DNA from: Cerioporus squamosus
Lineage: Eukaryota > Basidiomycota > Agaricomycetes > Polyporales > Polyporaceae
Reading direction: 5' to 3'
DNA: 46,847 nucleotides
Assembly: GCA_022592435.1 (NCBI GenBank)
Contig: JABYQS010000243.1
Location: forward strand, 1 to 46,847
The stretch's first letter is position 1. Each line of letters starts with the position of its first letter. Both the position numbers and the translations under genes were made by a program. Of the stretch, positions 1 to 11,953 are shown piece by piece. The notes under the pieces were generated by a model. It was given only the letters and a program-made list of their open reading frames with translations. It was not told the DNA's origin and did not search any database.

Positions 1-1068
1 GTGCTCAAGGGGTTGCAACAATCTCACAGGGTCCCGCCGCATGGGGATTGCCTGCATTGCTGTATTGAATTGTAGTGTCGTCTTGAAGCCGCAGGTCGAG
101 CTCCAAGATTGAGGTGGACTCGGCGGTCGTAACGGCATGCAAATGCCACACAGATTAAGTTCTTCAACGACAACCGCACTAAATTCTGCAATATCGCACC
201 TGATCAGACCATACACAGTGACAGGGGATCTCTGTTCTCATCTTCGTGTCGGTGCTTCGCTGAGTTTTGGACTAAGCGGGCCCATCCTCTACTCATGAAC
301 AACGACTGACTTACCATGCTATTCGGCCAGAAGAGGTTCACGGATACGCAAACGGGTCCAGACCTAATGATCCGATGTCCTGGCGGCCCTTCGTCGGTAT
401 CAAGTGCACATCGACAGGCTGGTAATGACCAGCCGACCGAGGATGAAGCGTTCCTAGCGGGGTACTGAACACACAACATAGCAATCAAATGTCGGGGCCA
501 TATGTCGGGAATGCTGCACGCCCGGATTTCCCAGATTCGAGTGAAGGAATCTCGAAGTATTGGTCCTGGTCCGTCGGCCTCGGCCTTGCGATGGCGACAC
601 GCTGCACGATGAATGAACGCGATTTATGAGCTCATATAGAACACAAACCTGTACGACCAGATCTTCTATACCTTGAATGTCATGCATACGATGAACGGGA
701 CGAAGATGCGGTGTGGGCGTCTCCGCGCAACCGTGCAACGCTTTTCGGCGCCATCAACCTCCTCCGTTCGCGCCACCATGCAACTTGAACGGCCACATGG
801 AGAATTTCCTCACAATTTTTCCTCCTCAAGCTGCTCGGTTCCGTTCATGCTTGTTGTTAGGTAGCTGCATCCATATGTACCTGGTGAGATCACAAAGCAA
901 TTCCGATAGACCGGAGGGTATTGAAACACTGGTGCGTACATTCGTATCTGACACTGGACAGTCGTGCGATGGAGTACCATCCTTCAAGAAGATGGGATGC
1001 AAGAAGAATCGGGCATGGTCTACCTCGCTTGGACGAGGGTATCAACACATCTGCGAAGAGGCAAAATA
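1..1068. other. No assignable gene; possible exon open at left edge
   Basis: I recognise no gene in this stretch. On the minus strand, a reading frame with no stop runs from about position 185 to the window edge and follows an AG acceptor, so it could be an exon of a gene continuing to the left. A GT-type donor with a short open stretch lies near 300-370 on the same strand. Neither resembles a family I know. Several overlapping open frames of 60-140 codons on both strands look like chance frames. Confidence 0.3.
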
Positions 1069-2216
1069 TCAGAATGGCGCATTCATCCGAAAACAGACGG
1101 CGTATCTCACCGTGCAGAACCACGCTTGAGCCTTCATGAGGTCAGGCATTGGCCCGTGGAAGAACGTACGAGCGGATATGGCAAGGTCCAACTCGCGATG
1201 TGCGGCATCTTCTCCCTGGCCTGGAGAATACTCGTCCAGGAACTGAAGAGAGCCTTCCACTGCCAGCTCCTCTCCGAGCGTACAAAGCGTCCAGGAATGG
1301 CCACCTGTCGAGACTCGTCGCTCATACGGAGCGGGAATCCACGGTTCATGCTCTTATGGAGAACTTGGCCATGTCGTCGAAGAGCGGCCGCGCAAGTGGG
1401 GTCGGGATCGGGACCGACAGGGTCCAGGATGGGGAGAAGTCCCATCGTGCACGAGTTCGTTTCCGGGACGAAGTACTCAATCGAGAAGATGCCCAGGTAT
1501 AGGGGCCCATGCTCGCGCATGTACTCCCGCTCGAGCTCGGCGCGCCCTAGCTGTGACTGCTCCCACCAATGAGGGCAGTCCCGAATCCACTGGTCTATGT
1601 CACCGACGGCGGGCTCGCCCACGACGGCAAAGCGCGTTGCGGATTGCGGTTCTTGTGGGAGTCGGGCGTCGTTTGACAACGCAGACGGAACGTGATGAGG
1701 CGGGGTTGCTGTCTTATAGGCGTGGTCGGATGCGTGTCGCGCCAGATCTGCCTCTTGATCATGGTCAGGTTACGGATGGCCCACGAGTGAGCGTTGACAT
1801 AGTCGCGGATATCCCGCGAGAAGGCCGCAGCCGACGTGTATCGTACTGAGCAAGCGGCTCTTGCTGTGCAGGAGGCCCGGCTCGGCATGTGGATCTATGT
1901 GCATGTTCGATATGTATCACGATGGATGCGATTCAAGCAGAAGTTGATGAGCGATCTACTTATGCCGTGGCCAGTCCGCCTTCTGGCATTTCACGCTGCA
2001 GTACAGTATATTGCGGCAGCTGCTGCATTTCTTCAGCTTCAGGCCTGGCACCTCTGGTTCACGGCAGGTGTGGCAACAGCGCAAAGCATCTCCTTCCGGC
2101 AGAACAGGTGGAGTTGAATTTGGAGGAGGTAGCGCTCTCGAGGAGGCAGGCTGCTGACTCTCCGGCCGTTCGACCTGTTCTGAGGAGGCCTTGTAGAGAA
2201 CGACCTCCTTTGGCAT
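1069..2216 (-). pseudogene. MYND zinc-finger protein, tandem copy 1, frameshifted
   Basis: Exon 1 (2216-1960) encodes a MYND zinc finger: the Cys pairs of CHTC and CSSC, then YCSVKC, with the final His-Cys completed across a 65-bp intron (1895-1959, GTAGAT...ATAG). MYND fingers usually mediate protein-protein contacts, often in transcription or signalling. Exon 2 (1894-1069) matches the neighbouring copy at 2876-4070 along its whole length, but only by changing frame three times. Single bases are missing near 1842, 1639 and 1236 relative to copy 2, and the three losses together restore the original frame. As written, the first deletion would end translation early, so I call it a pseudogene. 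Sequencing error is possible because two or three of the sites involve short C/G runs. Function beyond the MYND domain is unknown. Confidence 0.75.
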
Positions 2217-2875
2217 GGTCGCAGTAAATCGGAGAGGAAGAAGTAGGACTCAAGAAGCGTTCAAGCGGTCAGTACTTAGTACTCAGTACGATGATGGTAG
2301 CAAAGATAAGTTGGCAAGACCTGACCCAAGACGAACCCAGACGAACCCGGATAAAACTTCCAAGGAAGCAACCAAGGTTCGAACCGGTTCGCCTCCGATG
2401 TCTGGACTTGACAGTGTATACACCTAGATCCGTGACACCACGTCCATACACCCAACATGCTCGACTTGAATTTACTGTATCCCTTCTCTGGATCCCGCAA
2501 GGGTGCGCTTGACTTGAGACCTGATAGTGGTCGGTCCACACACATCATATCCACTCCTGATAGTCTACATCCAGTTTTTCCAGGGCACCTACAGATGGGT
2601 ACTACCCGGAGCCATCGACAGACGCTGCGCGACATGAGTCCGTTCAGATGGACGAGGAACCCGACATAGTAGTTATGTATATTTGCCACGCCACCAGGGA
2701 ACGTGAACTTGCGGGACTTACAATGCAGTTTCTCGTGCTGCGTGCTGCGTGCGGCTGTCCGGTTCCAGGTTTCCCATGTGTATATCACAACTCGAGCACT
2801 AGTGCGGCGACATCCGCGCGGATGTATGATTCTGCATAGAGAGGTTATGGACTGCACGATCGAGCCGGACAAGGG
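2217..2875. other. Spacer between MYND tandem copies
   Basis: No gene is recognisable in these 659 bases, which separate the start of copy 1 from the end of copy 2 and presumably hold the copy 1 promoter. A short heptamer, AGTACT plus one base, occurs three times in a row at 2271-2290. Open frames here on either strand have no recognisable content. Confidence 0.4.
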
Positions 2876-4070
2876 CTATGCAGCCTTCGAAGAGGACATC
2901 AGCCTGTTATCTGCAGAGGAAGTAGTCGCATGAAACAGTGAGGTCACTAAGAAGTGGTAGTGTCGTACCGTGCAGAACCACGCTTGAGCCTCCATAAGAT
3001 CGGGCATTGGCCCGGACCAGAAAACGCGAGCAGATATCGCAAGGTCCAACTCACGATGAGCGGCATCCTCCCCCTTCCCCTTTCCCTGATCTGGAGCATA
3101 CTTATCCCAAGATTGGAAGAGAGGCTTCCATTGCCAGCTCCCCTCCGAGCGTACAAAGCGTCCAGGGATGCCCACACGCGAGGACTCCTCACTCGCACGG
3201 AGCGGAAAGCCGCGGTTCATGCTCCTCATGAGAAACACGACCATGTCGCTGAAGAGCGGCCAGCGCAGGCGGGGATCGGGAAGGGGGTCGACAGGCGTGA
3301 GGATGGGGCCGAAGTCCATCGTGCACGAGTTCGTTTCCGGAACAAAGTATTCGATCGAGAGAATGTCGATGTACTCCGACCCATACTCGCGCACGTACCC
3401 TCTCTTGAGTTCGGCACGCCCTGCCTGCGACTGCTGCCACCAGTGAGGACAATCGCGTATCCACTTGTCCATGTCGCGCACGGTGGGTTCGGCCATGAGG
3501 GCAAAGCGCGTGGCCGGATTGCGGTTCTTGTGGGAGTCGGGGGTCGTCTGACAGCGCAGAAGGAACGTGATGAGGCGGGGCTGTTCGCTAATAGGAGCGT
3601 TCGGATGCGTGTCGCGCCATATTTGCCTTTGGATCGTGACCAGGTTACCGATAGCCCACGAGTGAGCGTTGACGTAGTCGCGGATATCTCGCGAGAAGGC
3701 GGCAGCCGACGTGTATCCGTACTGAGCGAGCTTCTCTTGCTGCGCAGGAGGTCCGGCTCGACATGTAGCTCTGTGTGCATGCCCGGCGGTAAGTATCACA
3801 GTGATGCTTTCAAGATGATCAAGTCAGGTCTGAAGTGGCCACTTAGTTGTGCTGTGGCCAGCCCGCCTTCTGGCATTCTCCGCTGCAGTAGAGTATGTTG
3901 CGGCAGCCGCTGCATTTCTTCAGTTTCATACCCGGGACCTCCGGTTTATTGCAGGTATGGCAACAGCGCAAAGCATCTCCTTCCGGCAGTTCAGGTAGTG
4001 GTCGTGGCGCGCTTGAGGAGGCGGGCTTCTGTTGTGAATCCGAGGAGGCTTCAGGCTCGAGCTCCTTCAT
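2876..4070 (-). CDS. MYND zinc-finger protein, tandem copy 2
   Basis: Exon 1 (4070 to about 3841) encodes a MYND finger: CHTC, CSGC, YCSGEC and a terminal His. A long open exon 2 (about 3770-2876) of roughly 300 residues has Trp-rich stretches such as WIRDCPHWW and SWAIGN. The first MYND Cys/His ligands are intact, and the last Cys is provided by exon 2 (residues ATCRAG), as in copy 1. The exon 1 end is odd: a TAA stop follows the terminal His-Asn in frame, and no GT donor lies before it at the place used by copy 1. Either a noncanonical site is used or this copy is also impaired. The C-terminal region is conserved with copy 1 but matches no domain I can name. A regulatory or scaffold role is only a family-level guess. 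Confidence 0.65.
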
Positions 4071-4463
4071 GCTGACAGCGACGTTGACTCAGAGAGCAAG
4101 GAGGGGGAGCTGTAGAGGAGTTAGTGGGGAAAGTGTTCAAGCACTCAGTCAAGTAAATACGTACTTATAAGCATCGTGGAGATGAGCAAACTGAACGAAC
4201 AAGATCAAAACTTCAATATGGACCTCTGATCGAGCCGGTTCGCCTTGGCGCTGGGCTTGGTACGCATACTGCGTCTCCTGCGGCCTGCCTGCCTATCTTG
4301 GGTTTACCATCCGTCGAACCCCTGGTCATCTAGTATATCCTGCCTGATGGATGCAGTCGGCTCTGTATATATCATCGACTCGTAGCTTCTATCATACATC
4401 CTCACAGTCCAATAACACACCACAGAAACACGATACATGCCCTAGATACCCCCTGCATAAGTA
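4071..4463. other. Intergenic, MYND copy 2 upstream / ABC transporter 3' side
   Basis: These 393 bases lie between the MYND start codon and the stop of the minus-strand ABC transporter. They should contain the MYND copy 2 promoter and the transporter's 3' processing signals. I see no gene, repeat or clear regulatory motif. Confidence 0.4.
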
Positions 4464-7400
4464 TCATCGCCGCTCGCGCACCTTCAGCCACACAACGAAG
4501 ACCACCCCAACCCCAAACCCAGCGATGAACGCAAACAGCACCAACACATCCCGATAATAGTTGTTCGCCCCGAACCCAAACAACTGCAACGCACGAGACA
4601 AGTCCGAGTCAGTGCCGATGAGGGGACACGGACAAGTGCGATGCTCACCGTCTGCATGATCAGCGCCGCGGAGACGTTGACGGGCACGCCCTCGAGCGAA
4701 TCTTCGATCATCAGCCCGGAGCCGACCTCGTTGACGGAAAGCGCCTCGAGGGTGTACTTGAGCGGGCAGAGCCACTGGAGCCACCGGAGGACGGGCGGGA
4801 TGTCGTTCAGGTGAACGAAGAATCCGGCGTATGTCATTTGGTAGAGCGCGGTGAGCGCGGAAACGAGGATGGCGATACCGCCGTTGCGGAAGACGCAGGC
4901 TAGAAGGAAGTTCTGCAGAGCATGACTGTTAGATGACAGGAACGGCGACGGAGGTGAGGAGACGTACGAAGAGTGTCATGGCGAGGGTGTACAAAACCAA
5001 GATGAAGAGGAACTTGAAGAAGTGTGCTGCGTCGTGTGCAAGTCCGGCCATCCAATATGTGCTAAGGAACGTGATCAGTAAGGGATGTGATGGCTCGCGG
5101 ATGAGGAGACTCACATAGTAGATACAATGATCGTGGGTATGATACGCAGAGGTAAGACGTCGAATACAAACCGCGAGAGCAACCAAGCTGTAGGACTGAG
5201 GAAGGGGGGTCACTTCGTCGTCCGAATATCCAAGGGCGATGGACTAACCTATAGTATGATGCTGACCGTTCTCGGAGGAACAGCGGGCGTATTTCTACAA
5301 CGTTGTACAGTGCACTCAGAGAGGAGAACGCGATCAGTGCGCCCTACAGGGAGATCATCAGCGTACGTCTAGGAAAAGTTGCTGCTTGCACTCACCAGGA
5401 AGAAGAGACAGCCCACTCGGGACTGGAAGCCGGCGATCGTGAGGTCGGTTTTGAAGTACAGCCCGCCACAGAAGACGCCCAGTACCGACGCAACGAGGAT
5501 ATGAGCAAGGAACAGTGTCTTGTCTCTCCGCAAGATCTTCCACTCCCTGCCGGAGAGGACCTCCAGTTGTGTGAGGAACGTCGCCGCATATCGCGTCCTC
5601 GGGAACCAGGATCTCCTCCGCGACGGTCGAGTCTTCTCCGCCTCACTCTGCTGTAGGTTCGGAGATGCATTGCCAAGACCTTTCTCGACCTCGTCTGAGG
5701 AGGGTGCAGACGCGCCGCTGTGAATACCGTTTGAGAGCTCGAAGAGCCCAACTGGGGCGTCGCTCGCGACGTCTAGGAGGTAGTCGGCGACGTTGTAGCC
5801 CTCCTTGTAGGCGATGCCACGTTTGGAGAAGTGCTCAGCAGGAGCGAACCCACCACGTCCGGAGTAGAGTGCACGGCCGTGCGCGAGCAGGAGAATTTGG
5901 TCGAAGGAATGGTACAACTGGGAGCTGTCGCGGATAGATGAGTGAAAGAACGACACAAAGGCATGTAAGACGTACCTCGGCTGATGAATGGACGCAATAA
6001 CGGCTGTTGGATTGTCTGGGTCATGCGCGAGCGAGTGCAGAACCTTCGCGACCTTCGACGCTGACACCGAGTCCAAGCCCGAGGTCGGCTCGTCTAGGAT
6101 CAGGACGTCCGGACGTGCGACCAGCTCCAACCCAATGCTCACCCTCCGCATCTCGCCCCCACTGATTCCGCGCTTCTCCCCGTCGCCAATCCGGACGTTA
6201 CGCAAGTGCGAGATCCCGAGACGGTCCATGATGTCATCAACGCGCGCTGCCTTCTCCGAGTCCGGCACGCCCTCTGGGAGGCGTAGACGCGCCGCAAACA
6301 GGAGTGCTTCGTACACCGTAAGCATGGGTGGAAGGACGTCCTGTTGAGGGACGAAGCCAACGCGGTGAGGCGTGTCATCGCGACCGGGGAATGTGACGGT
6401 GCCGAGGACCTGTCCTGACTTGTGCTTCTGCGCGAGGATCTCGATCAGCGTCGTCTTGCCTGCACCGCTGGGCCCGAGAATGGCCATCATCTCCCCGGGC
6501 ACGACGCGTCCGCTAACGTTGTCCAGAACGACCTTCTGGTTGTCTGTATCGCGCGTGCGACGGCGGCGGAGAGAAAATCCTGAGGAGGGAGTCGTGACAA
6601 AGTAGCTCACGTCCGTCCACGCGACTGCGACACCACCCGATGGCTTGAGCCCGTTCGCACCTTGCTTCCGTGCACGGCGCTGCGCTATGCATCCGAGCAG
6701 GAGGAACAACAGCGCGATACCGATAAGACCGCCTACAACGGCCAAACCAGCGATGACGCCACCGCTAAGCGATGAACCAGAGCCGTCTTCAGTGGTGGAG
6801 GATGTCGAGTTGCCGGACAACGTATCGATGACGCCCTGCGCGACACACTCGCCGAACGTGCATCCGCTGAGCGACAAACCAGAGGAACCGAACACCTGCT
6901 GGATGGTGTTCTGCTTGAACGCGCACGTCGCCGTGTTGTCGGAAGAAGGGGGATCGCAGGATATGCCGAGCGTACCGCTGAGAGTGTCGATGATCCCGGT
7001 GAGGTTCGACACGGCGACGGCACCGCAAAACGTCGTCCCCGAGCGACAAGTGCACTTCAGGTTCTGGCAGGTCCAGTCCGCGCTGCCATCGCCCGAGCCG
7101 AGGTCTTGTTGGCATGAGTCCGCCGTGCAGTAGAACTGCTCCACGCCTTCGTAGAACAGCTGGGCGTAGACAGACCCACTGCTGCCGAATGTGGTGGTAT
7201 TGGGAAGAGGGGTGAGGGAGGCGTTGAGATTTCGTAGGATGGTGAGAGTGGAAGGCCCAGGAAAAAGCGACTGTAGTGTGGGATTCTACATAGTTGCGTC
7301 GTGAGCCTTCTTCAAGGTGGAGGACGGAGCGTACGTGACCGTGAACACGGGATGCATTCACGCATGCATTATACGAGGGCAGGGTGCATCGAACTCACCT

Positions 7401-7758
7401 GCACTTGGCAGCTCATCTCGCCAGCCGCATACACCCTCGCCTTCGCATTGCAGATAAGCGTATTGTTCTGCTCGGTGTCCGCGCCCGTGAGAGATCCCAC
7501 AGTTCCTGCAACGCTCGAGAAGCCCGCCTGGCACGCCTTCGCGGTTTGACAGACGTTGCATCCTGTTCCAGTCCAGCCGTCATCGCACGAACAGGAAGTC
7601 AAATTCGCGAACGGCGAGCCACTAGCCAGCGACCTTCCCGAGCCCTGAAAGATGTTCCCTCCGCACGCCGGCTGCGAACAAGTCGATCCGCCGAATCCTG
7701 GAGGACAGGCGCATGATGTTCCGTTGAGAGTCCCGTAGTTTTCGCAGTTGCCAGACAT
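4464..7758 (-). CDS. ABCG-type half transporter with EGF-like ectodomain, ADP1-like
   Basis: Eight exons join in phase (7758-7399, 7285-5976, 5924-5396, 5343-5249, 5195-5115, 5061-4968, 4912-4649, 4583-4464) to give 950 residues. The N-terminus is Cys-rich and EGF-like (CACPPGFGGSTC, then CSCDDGWTGTGC). A membrane helix follows near 297-318, then an ATP-binding domain with Walker A GPSGAGKTT (about 391), the signature ISGGEMRR (about 494) and the Walker B/D-loop LILDEPTSGLDS. Five or six helices form the C-terminal ABC2 membrane domain. This order is typical of yeast Adp1p and its fungal relatives, whose substrate is not established. Homologs normally start with a signal peptide before the first EGF-like Cys. 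The ATG used here sits right at that Cys, so a 5' exon may be missing from this model. An in-frame 51-bp intron (5925-5975) would otherwise insert 17 residues. Confidence 0.9.
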
Positions 7759-8313
7759 GGCCGGGGGACCACGGGGCCGCTGCTATCTGGCTGCTATCGA
7801 GCAGGGATGAAGGGGAGATGATGGGGGAACAACACGGAGGTCGAGGGCGAACTAGAAGGTGTCATGTATATAAGGTGTGGGGAGACTGGCCAGCTTCCGG
7901 AAGCGGGTGTGGCAAAGGGCGCATCGTTTGACCCATTTTGGGACGAGTCCCGCCCTATTTAAAACCACTGCCACCGCGCGATCCTTCTCTCATATATACC
8001 ACCATCTCCTCGGGGCCATGTTTCTCTCGCGATTATCGCCAAAATGCAGTAAGAACGGAGCAAGCCCCAAATTCCGGCGGGCGGCGACCAATGATGTGTG
8101 AAGCTAGTAAGTACGTCGAGTCGTACAATCACCGAAGGATCGACTAGAAGAACTCATGATGGACAAGTTAGTTATAAGCACATAGCTGAGACTGCGTTCA
8201 CGGTCACCGAGCCGGATTTGTCATATAGACTGTCTTCCCGCATGCGCAAGACTGCTTTGTCCGCCATTTGGACCCCGAGGCACCCTCAACCACCAATCTC
8301 GCCCTTCCTCCGC
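7759..8313. promoter_or_regulatory. Upstream region of the ABC transporter
   Basis: These 555 bases carry the transporter promoter and the 3' flank of the cupin-like gene; both genes read leftwards. AT-rich TATA-like tracts occur at about 7862-7874, 7952-7962 and 7992-8000. None can be assigned as the true TATA box by reading alone. No coding content was recognised, and a missing signal-peptide exon for the transporter could lie here. Confidence 0.35.
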
Positions 8314-8983
8314 TCACAACTCATCATGGACCATGTGCGACACTTCGCACTCGCCCTTGGAAGCGGTGTGCTCGGGCACGACTCCATCCTTGAACGGAAA
8401 CTGGAGCAAACGCGACCCCGCCCGCACCACCGTGTAGTGTCCCAACTTCGAGGTCGCGGCGTTGTCTGCGGCGATGTACAGCTTGCTCGGCTTCACATGC
8501 AGCACTTCGTCCGAGTCTGGAAACGTGATAGTCGCGTTGCCCTCCAGGATAGTGAAGAACCTGCGCACGTGAGAAGTCCACCACTGCTCGCATAGCGAAG
8601 ACGAGGACGGACACGTACTGCAGGTTGGGCGCGTTGTAAGGCCTGCGCGTCCATGACAGGTGGGTGAGCAATGAACACTGCTGCTGCATAACGCGACTGA
8701 CCCTTGCTTGATGTCCGCGTCCGCGGGCATTTCCGCGTACGTTGCCCCGGTCAGATCACCGAGCAGCTGAACCTTCATCTATGGAGGTCAGGTCAGCCAC
8801 GCCGTGCACACCACTGAGGACATGCATGCACACTCCTTTGACGTCCATGAAAGCCTGTTCAATCGTCCAACATTCCACCGTCGACTTCATATCTCGTCCA
8901 GCAATAGCGGTGATCTGCAGGGACTTCCCGGCGGAAAGAGCAGGCACCGCGAGTGTCGTCATGACCAAACTGAGCAGCAACAT
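8314..8983 (-). CDS. Small secreted cupin-like protein
   Basis: Four exons (8983-8834, 8778-8702, 8642-8613, 8560-8314) join in phase to a 167-residue protein. The start was chosen because it gives a clean signal peptide: a hydrophobic run MLLLSLVMTTLAVPALSAG ending in a cleavable site. The rest is beta-rich, with an FFTILEGNATITF strand and an RLLQFPF strand, as in RmlC-type cupin barrels. I do not see the metal-binding His cluster of enzymatic cupins, so a binding or structural role is as likely as catalysis. Two introns are only 59 and 52 bp, and one exon is 30 bp. Secretion is inferred from the signal peptide; the exact family and function are not recognised. Confidence 0.65.
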
Positions 8984-10603
8984 ACTTTGTCTGTGAGTCG
9001 TTAGAGCAGGGTTGGCAATGCACACGGGGAGGGAGAGAATGGATGCTGAGGTGTGCCCGCTTTCCGTGCTTTTTGTACCTGAGCTGACCGTCTGGAACAG
9101 CCCCGCCCAGTGCGCCCGCTGGACTCGTTGGCGCTGATTGCAACGATATGTGCCGCACTATTGGCCAGTGCTCCAGCTCGCCGGTTAATCTCATGCTTCT
9201 CGCCCTTGAAGTTGCGTGTTCGGGGAGGACCGATGCCGACCATCCCGCCCGAGGCGCAAGCTCGGAGGCCTTCTCAGTTCACCGAGCCTGCCATGGGCCA
9301 ATATTGATAGCTACCGCCAGGTCCTAGGGAATAGCTGAGAGACAGGAGAACATGCTTGTAAGAGGTCTAGGTGGTGCTATGAGGTCGAGGACAGTATGAC
9401 TTCCGAGTCGTGTCGAGTGGCCCGCATTTTGGACCGCCCGGCCCGACAAACCGCGCAAGCGCCTGGCGTCGACCTCCTCACTGCAACGGACGCATCCTTT
9501 CCGCCCTGCTGAAATCCTGGCAAAATGATAACGTTGCTTGATTCGGCCAGGTGGGATACTTTACGTTTACGAGACGGTAAGCCTCCAAGGAAAGTCTCGT
9601 TTAGGCAAATTTGGAAGGCTTATAGACCTATTGTGGCAAGTGTAAGGGAGTTACGCGTAAGGGTTTAGATATCGCAAAACTCTTACTTTCAGCAATCCAA
9701 TTCCTATGCCTTTACTAACCCCGGAAAGGATGCTTTCTTTGCAGTGCCTGCTTATGCCCCCCATTTCGCCACCCTGCACTCTTAGTCTGGTCACGGTTGC
9801 TCCAATCGTCCAACTAGAGACTGGATTCGGGGTGTAAGCTTGATCATCCCCTGCTTAACAGGCTCGCCTTACTGAATTGACGCGATACAGAGCGAACAGG
9901 ACGCGCATAACGACTAGACGTTTGTCAACTTACCCGGTGGACAGCTTGATGATTCATTGAGACGCATGTTTAGGTGTTTGAGCCCAATGCTCCGGGTGAC
10001 TACGACGCGCGAATCCATAGATCCGTCGGCCAAGTAGAGACAAGTCGGTTCCTAAACACAAGTCACGCAACGAGGGGACAAGGCATCCGTGTACATCGCA
10101 AGTCTGTTGTCAGCGCTTCCATCGTGGATGGCGCTCAGGAAGACAAGACTGCATGCGGCTAGAATCCGAGAAGGTGCGCCAAAGACACGATGATGTCTGA
10201 GTTTATATCACACAGTGAGCTCATGTGGCCATACATAGACGACGAAATGTCACTCTACATCGCCATCATACCAATGGGCGAGCTGTCAGGAAGCCGGGGA
10301 ACTTTCCGTAGAGCATTGGAACAGCTGCTCTTGTATGGCATTCACGAAAGGCCGTCCGGCGGCGAACTTCGTATGGGCACTCATAGGGTCTCTGTTGTAC
10401 GACATTCAGGGCTGTACCCTCGGGGGTAAGAAGTCGGGAAGCAGGCATTGTGTGACCGAAAGGTGGGTAGTGGGTCTTCCTGGCACGTGTCTTCGCCGCA
10501 GCTGATGGAACATGTCGCATTACGGCCGCAGGACCGCCTACATAAGACATCGACAGTAAGAGCAACGCGCACAGGAACACAACCACCTGTCCCCACTGCG
10601 AAC
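8984..10603. other. 1.6 kb without a recognisable gene
   Basis: Open frames here (for example 9001-9243 minus, 9974-10162 plus and 10190-10429 plus) are short and match nothing I know. The right end presumably holds the promoter of the hydrolase at 10604, and the left end that of the cupin-like gene. I see no repeat structure or transposon signature. Confidence 0.4.
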
Positions 10604-11953
10604 ATGTCTGCCACCCTCAACTATGATCCTGAGCTTGCTGCAGCTCTCGCCGCCAATCCGGCGTTCACACAACCGCCTCCCCCTCCGCCTCCCGGAGTCT
10701 CCGAGTGGGAGTTCGCTCGACAGATGGGTAGGGCAGCGTTTGGAGCCTGGGCCAACTACTACAAGGAACGACTCCCCGACTGTGAGAATCCGTGCGATAT
10801 GCGCCGGAAGACAACCTTGCTGACGGCACTGCAGCGTCGCAATACCTTGTGTCCGACAAGCGCGTCCCCGTAGAAGGCCCGAAAGGAGAGATAACTGTCA
10901 GGTATGTCAGGCCTTCAGGTAGTGACGAAGACACATATCCAGTCCTCGTCTGGTGGCACGGAGGAGGTGAGAGGGATCGCGCGCAAATCTGTCACGGACG
11001 GCGGATTGACTCGTGACCCCTTCACAGGCTGGGCGATCGGTGACATTGATATGGACGACAACAATCTACGTACGATGGCTGTCGAGCTCAAGCTCGCGAT
11101 TGTGAATGTGGACTACAGGTTTGTACCTCTCGTCCGGACGCTACGCCCCAATGATACTACCCTGCTTTCTAGGCTTGCCCCGGAGTATCCCTTCCCGACC
11201 CCGGTCGAGGACTGCTACGCTGCGCTCAAATGGGTACTGCGCCTTCACTTTCGACTGCGTGTGCACACTTGACGTCCCTTTTAGGTAGCTGAGCACGCGA
11301 CTGAGCTCAAGATCGACCTCAAGAAAGGCTTCATCGTCGGTGGTGAATCCGCTGGAGCGAACATGTCGGCCGCCATAGCTATCAAGGCTCGCGACGACCC
11401 GTTCTTTGCAGGGCGCCCGCTCACTGGACAGTACCTGCGCGAACCTGCCGTCGTCTATCCTGGTGCCCACCCGGAGAAGTACCAGGCTGACCTTCGTTCT
11501 TGGGATGTGTACACGGATACACCCCTGCTCTCCAGGGAGAGCGCGATGCGCTTCTTCAGTGCGTATTCCTGGTCACGGCAACTCGCGTTCGACTAGTCAC
11601 TGACGACCCTTGCAGAGGCGTATGCTCCCCCACCTACGGACCTGCGCGTGTCGCCGCTGTTGGCAAGCTCACATGCCAGGCTGCCTCCGGCTTTCATACA
11701 GGTCCAAGAGCTTGACCCTGTCCGCGACCACGGGATCTTATATGAGAAGGTCCTGCGCGAGGCGGGCGTGCCAGTAAAGCTGGTCCAGTGAGTTGTCGCA
11801 CCCATCTGCTCCGAGAGATGTTTCTCATGAGGCCACAGGTATCCGGGCTGCACGCACGGCTTCTACTATGCGTTCCCGAGCATCTCACCTGCAGTCAAAT
11901 TGGATATCGACGCTAGGGATGGGCTTCGGTGGCTGCTCGAGCAGAGCAAGTAG
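10604..11953 (+). CDS. HSL-family alpha/beta hydrolase (esterase/lipase)
   Basis: Seven exons (10604-10781, 10835-10966, 11028-11118, 11173-11233, 11285-11558, 11616-11787, 11839-11953) join in phase to 340 residues. The oxyanion-hole motif HGGGW (about 101-105) and the nucleophile elbow GGESAG (Ser about 176) are those of the hormone-sensitive-lipase family. The likely acid is the first Asp in ELDPVRD (about 279), and the His is in GCTHGF (about 309). The catalytic triad therefore looks complete. There is no signal peptide, and the N-terminus carries a run of eight prolines, so a cytosolic esterase or deacetylase is most likely. Substrate cannot be told from sequence. Intron 1 was placed at GTGAGA...GCAG because it alone joins KERLPD to the next conserved block in phase. 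Confidence 0.88.

Noticed and set aside
2370..2395. A GGTTCGAACC box resembling a tRNA T-loop
   Set aside because: No matching acceptor stem, D-arm or anticodon arm could be found around it.
10782..10834. Apparent frameshift in the alpha/beta hydrolase near 10790
   Set aside because: A 53-bp GTGAGA...GCAG intron explains it and restores the conserved sequence in phase.
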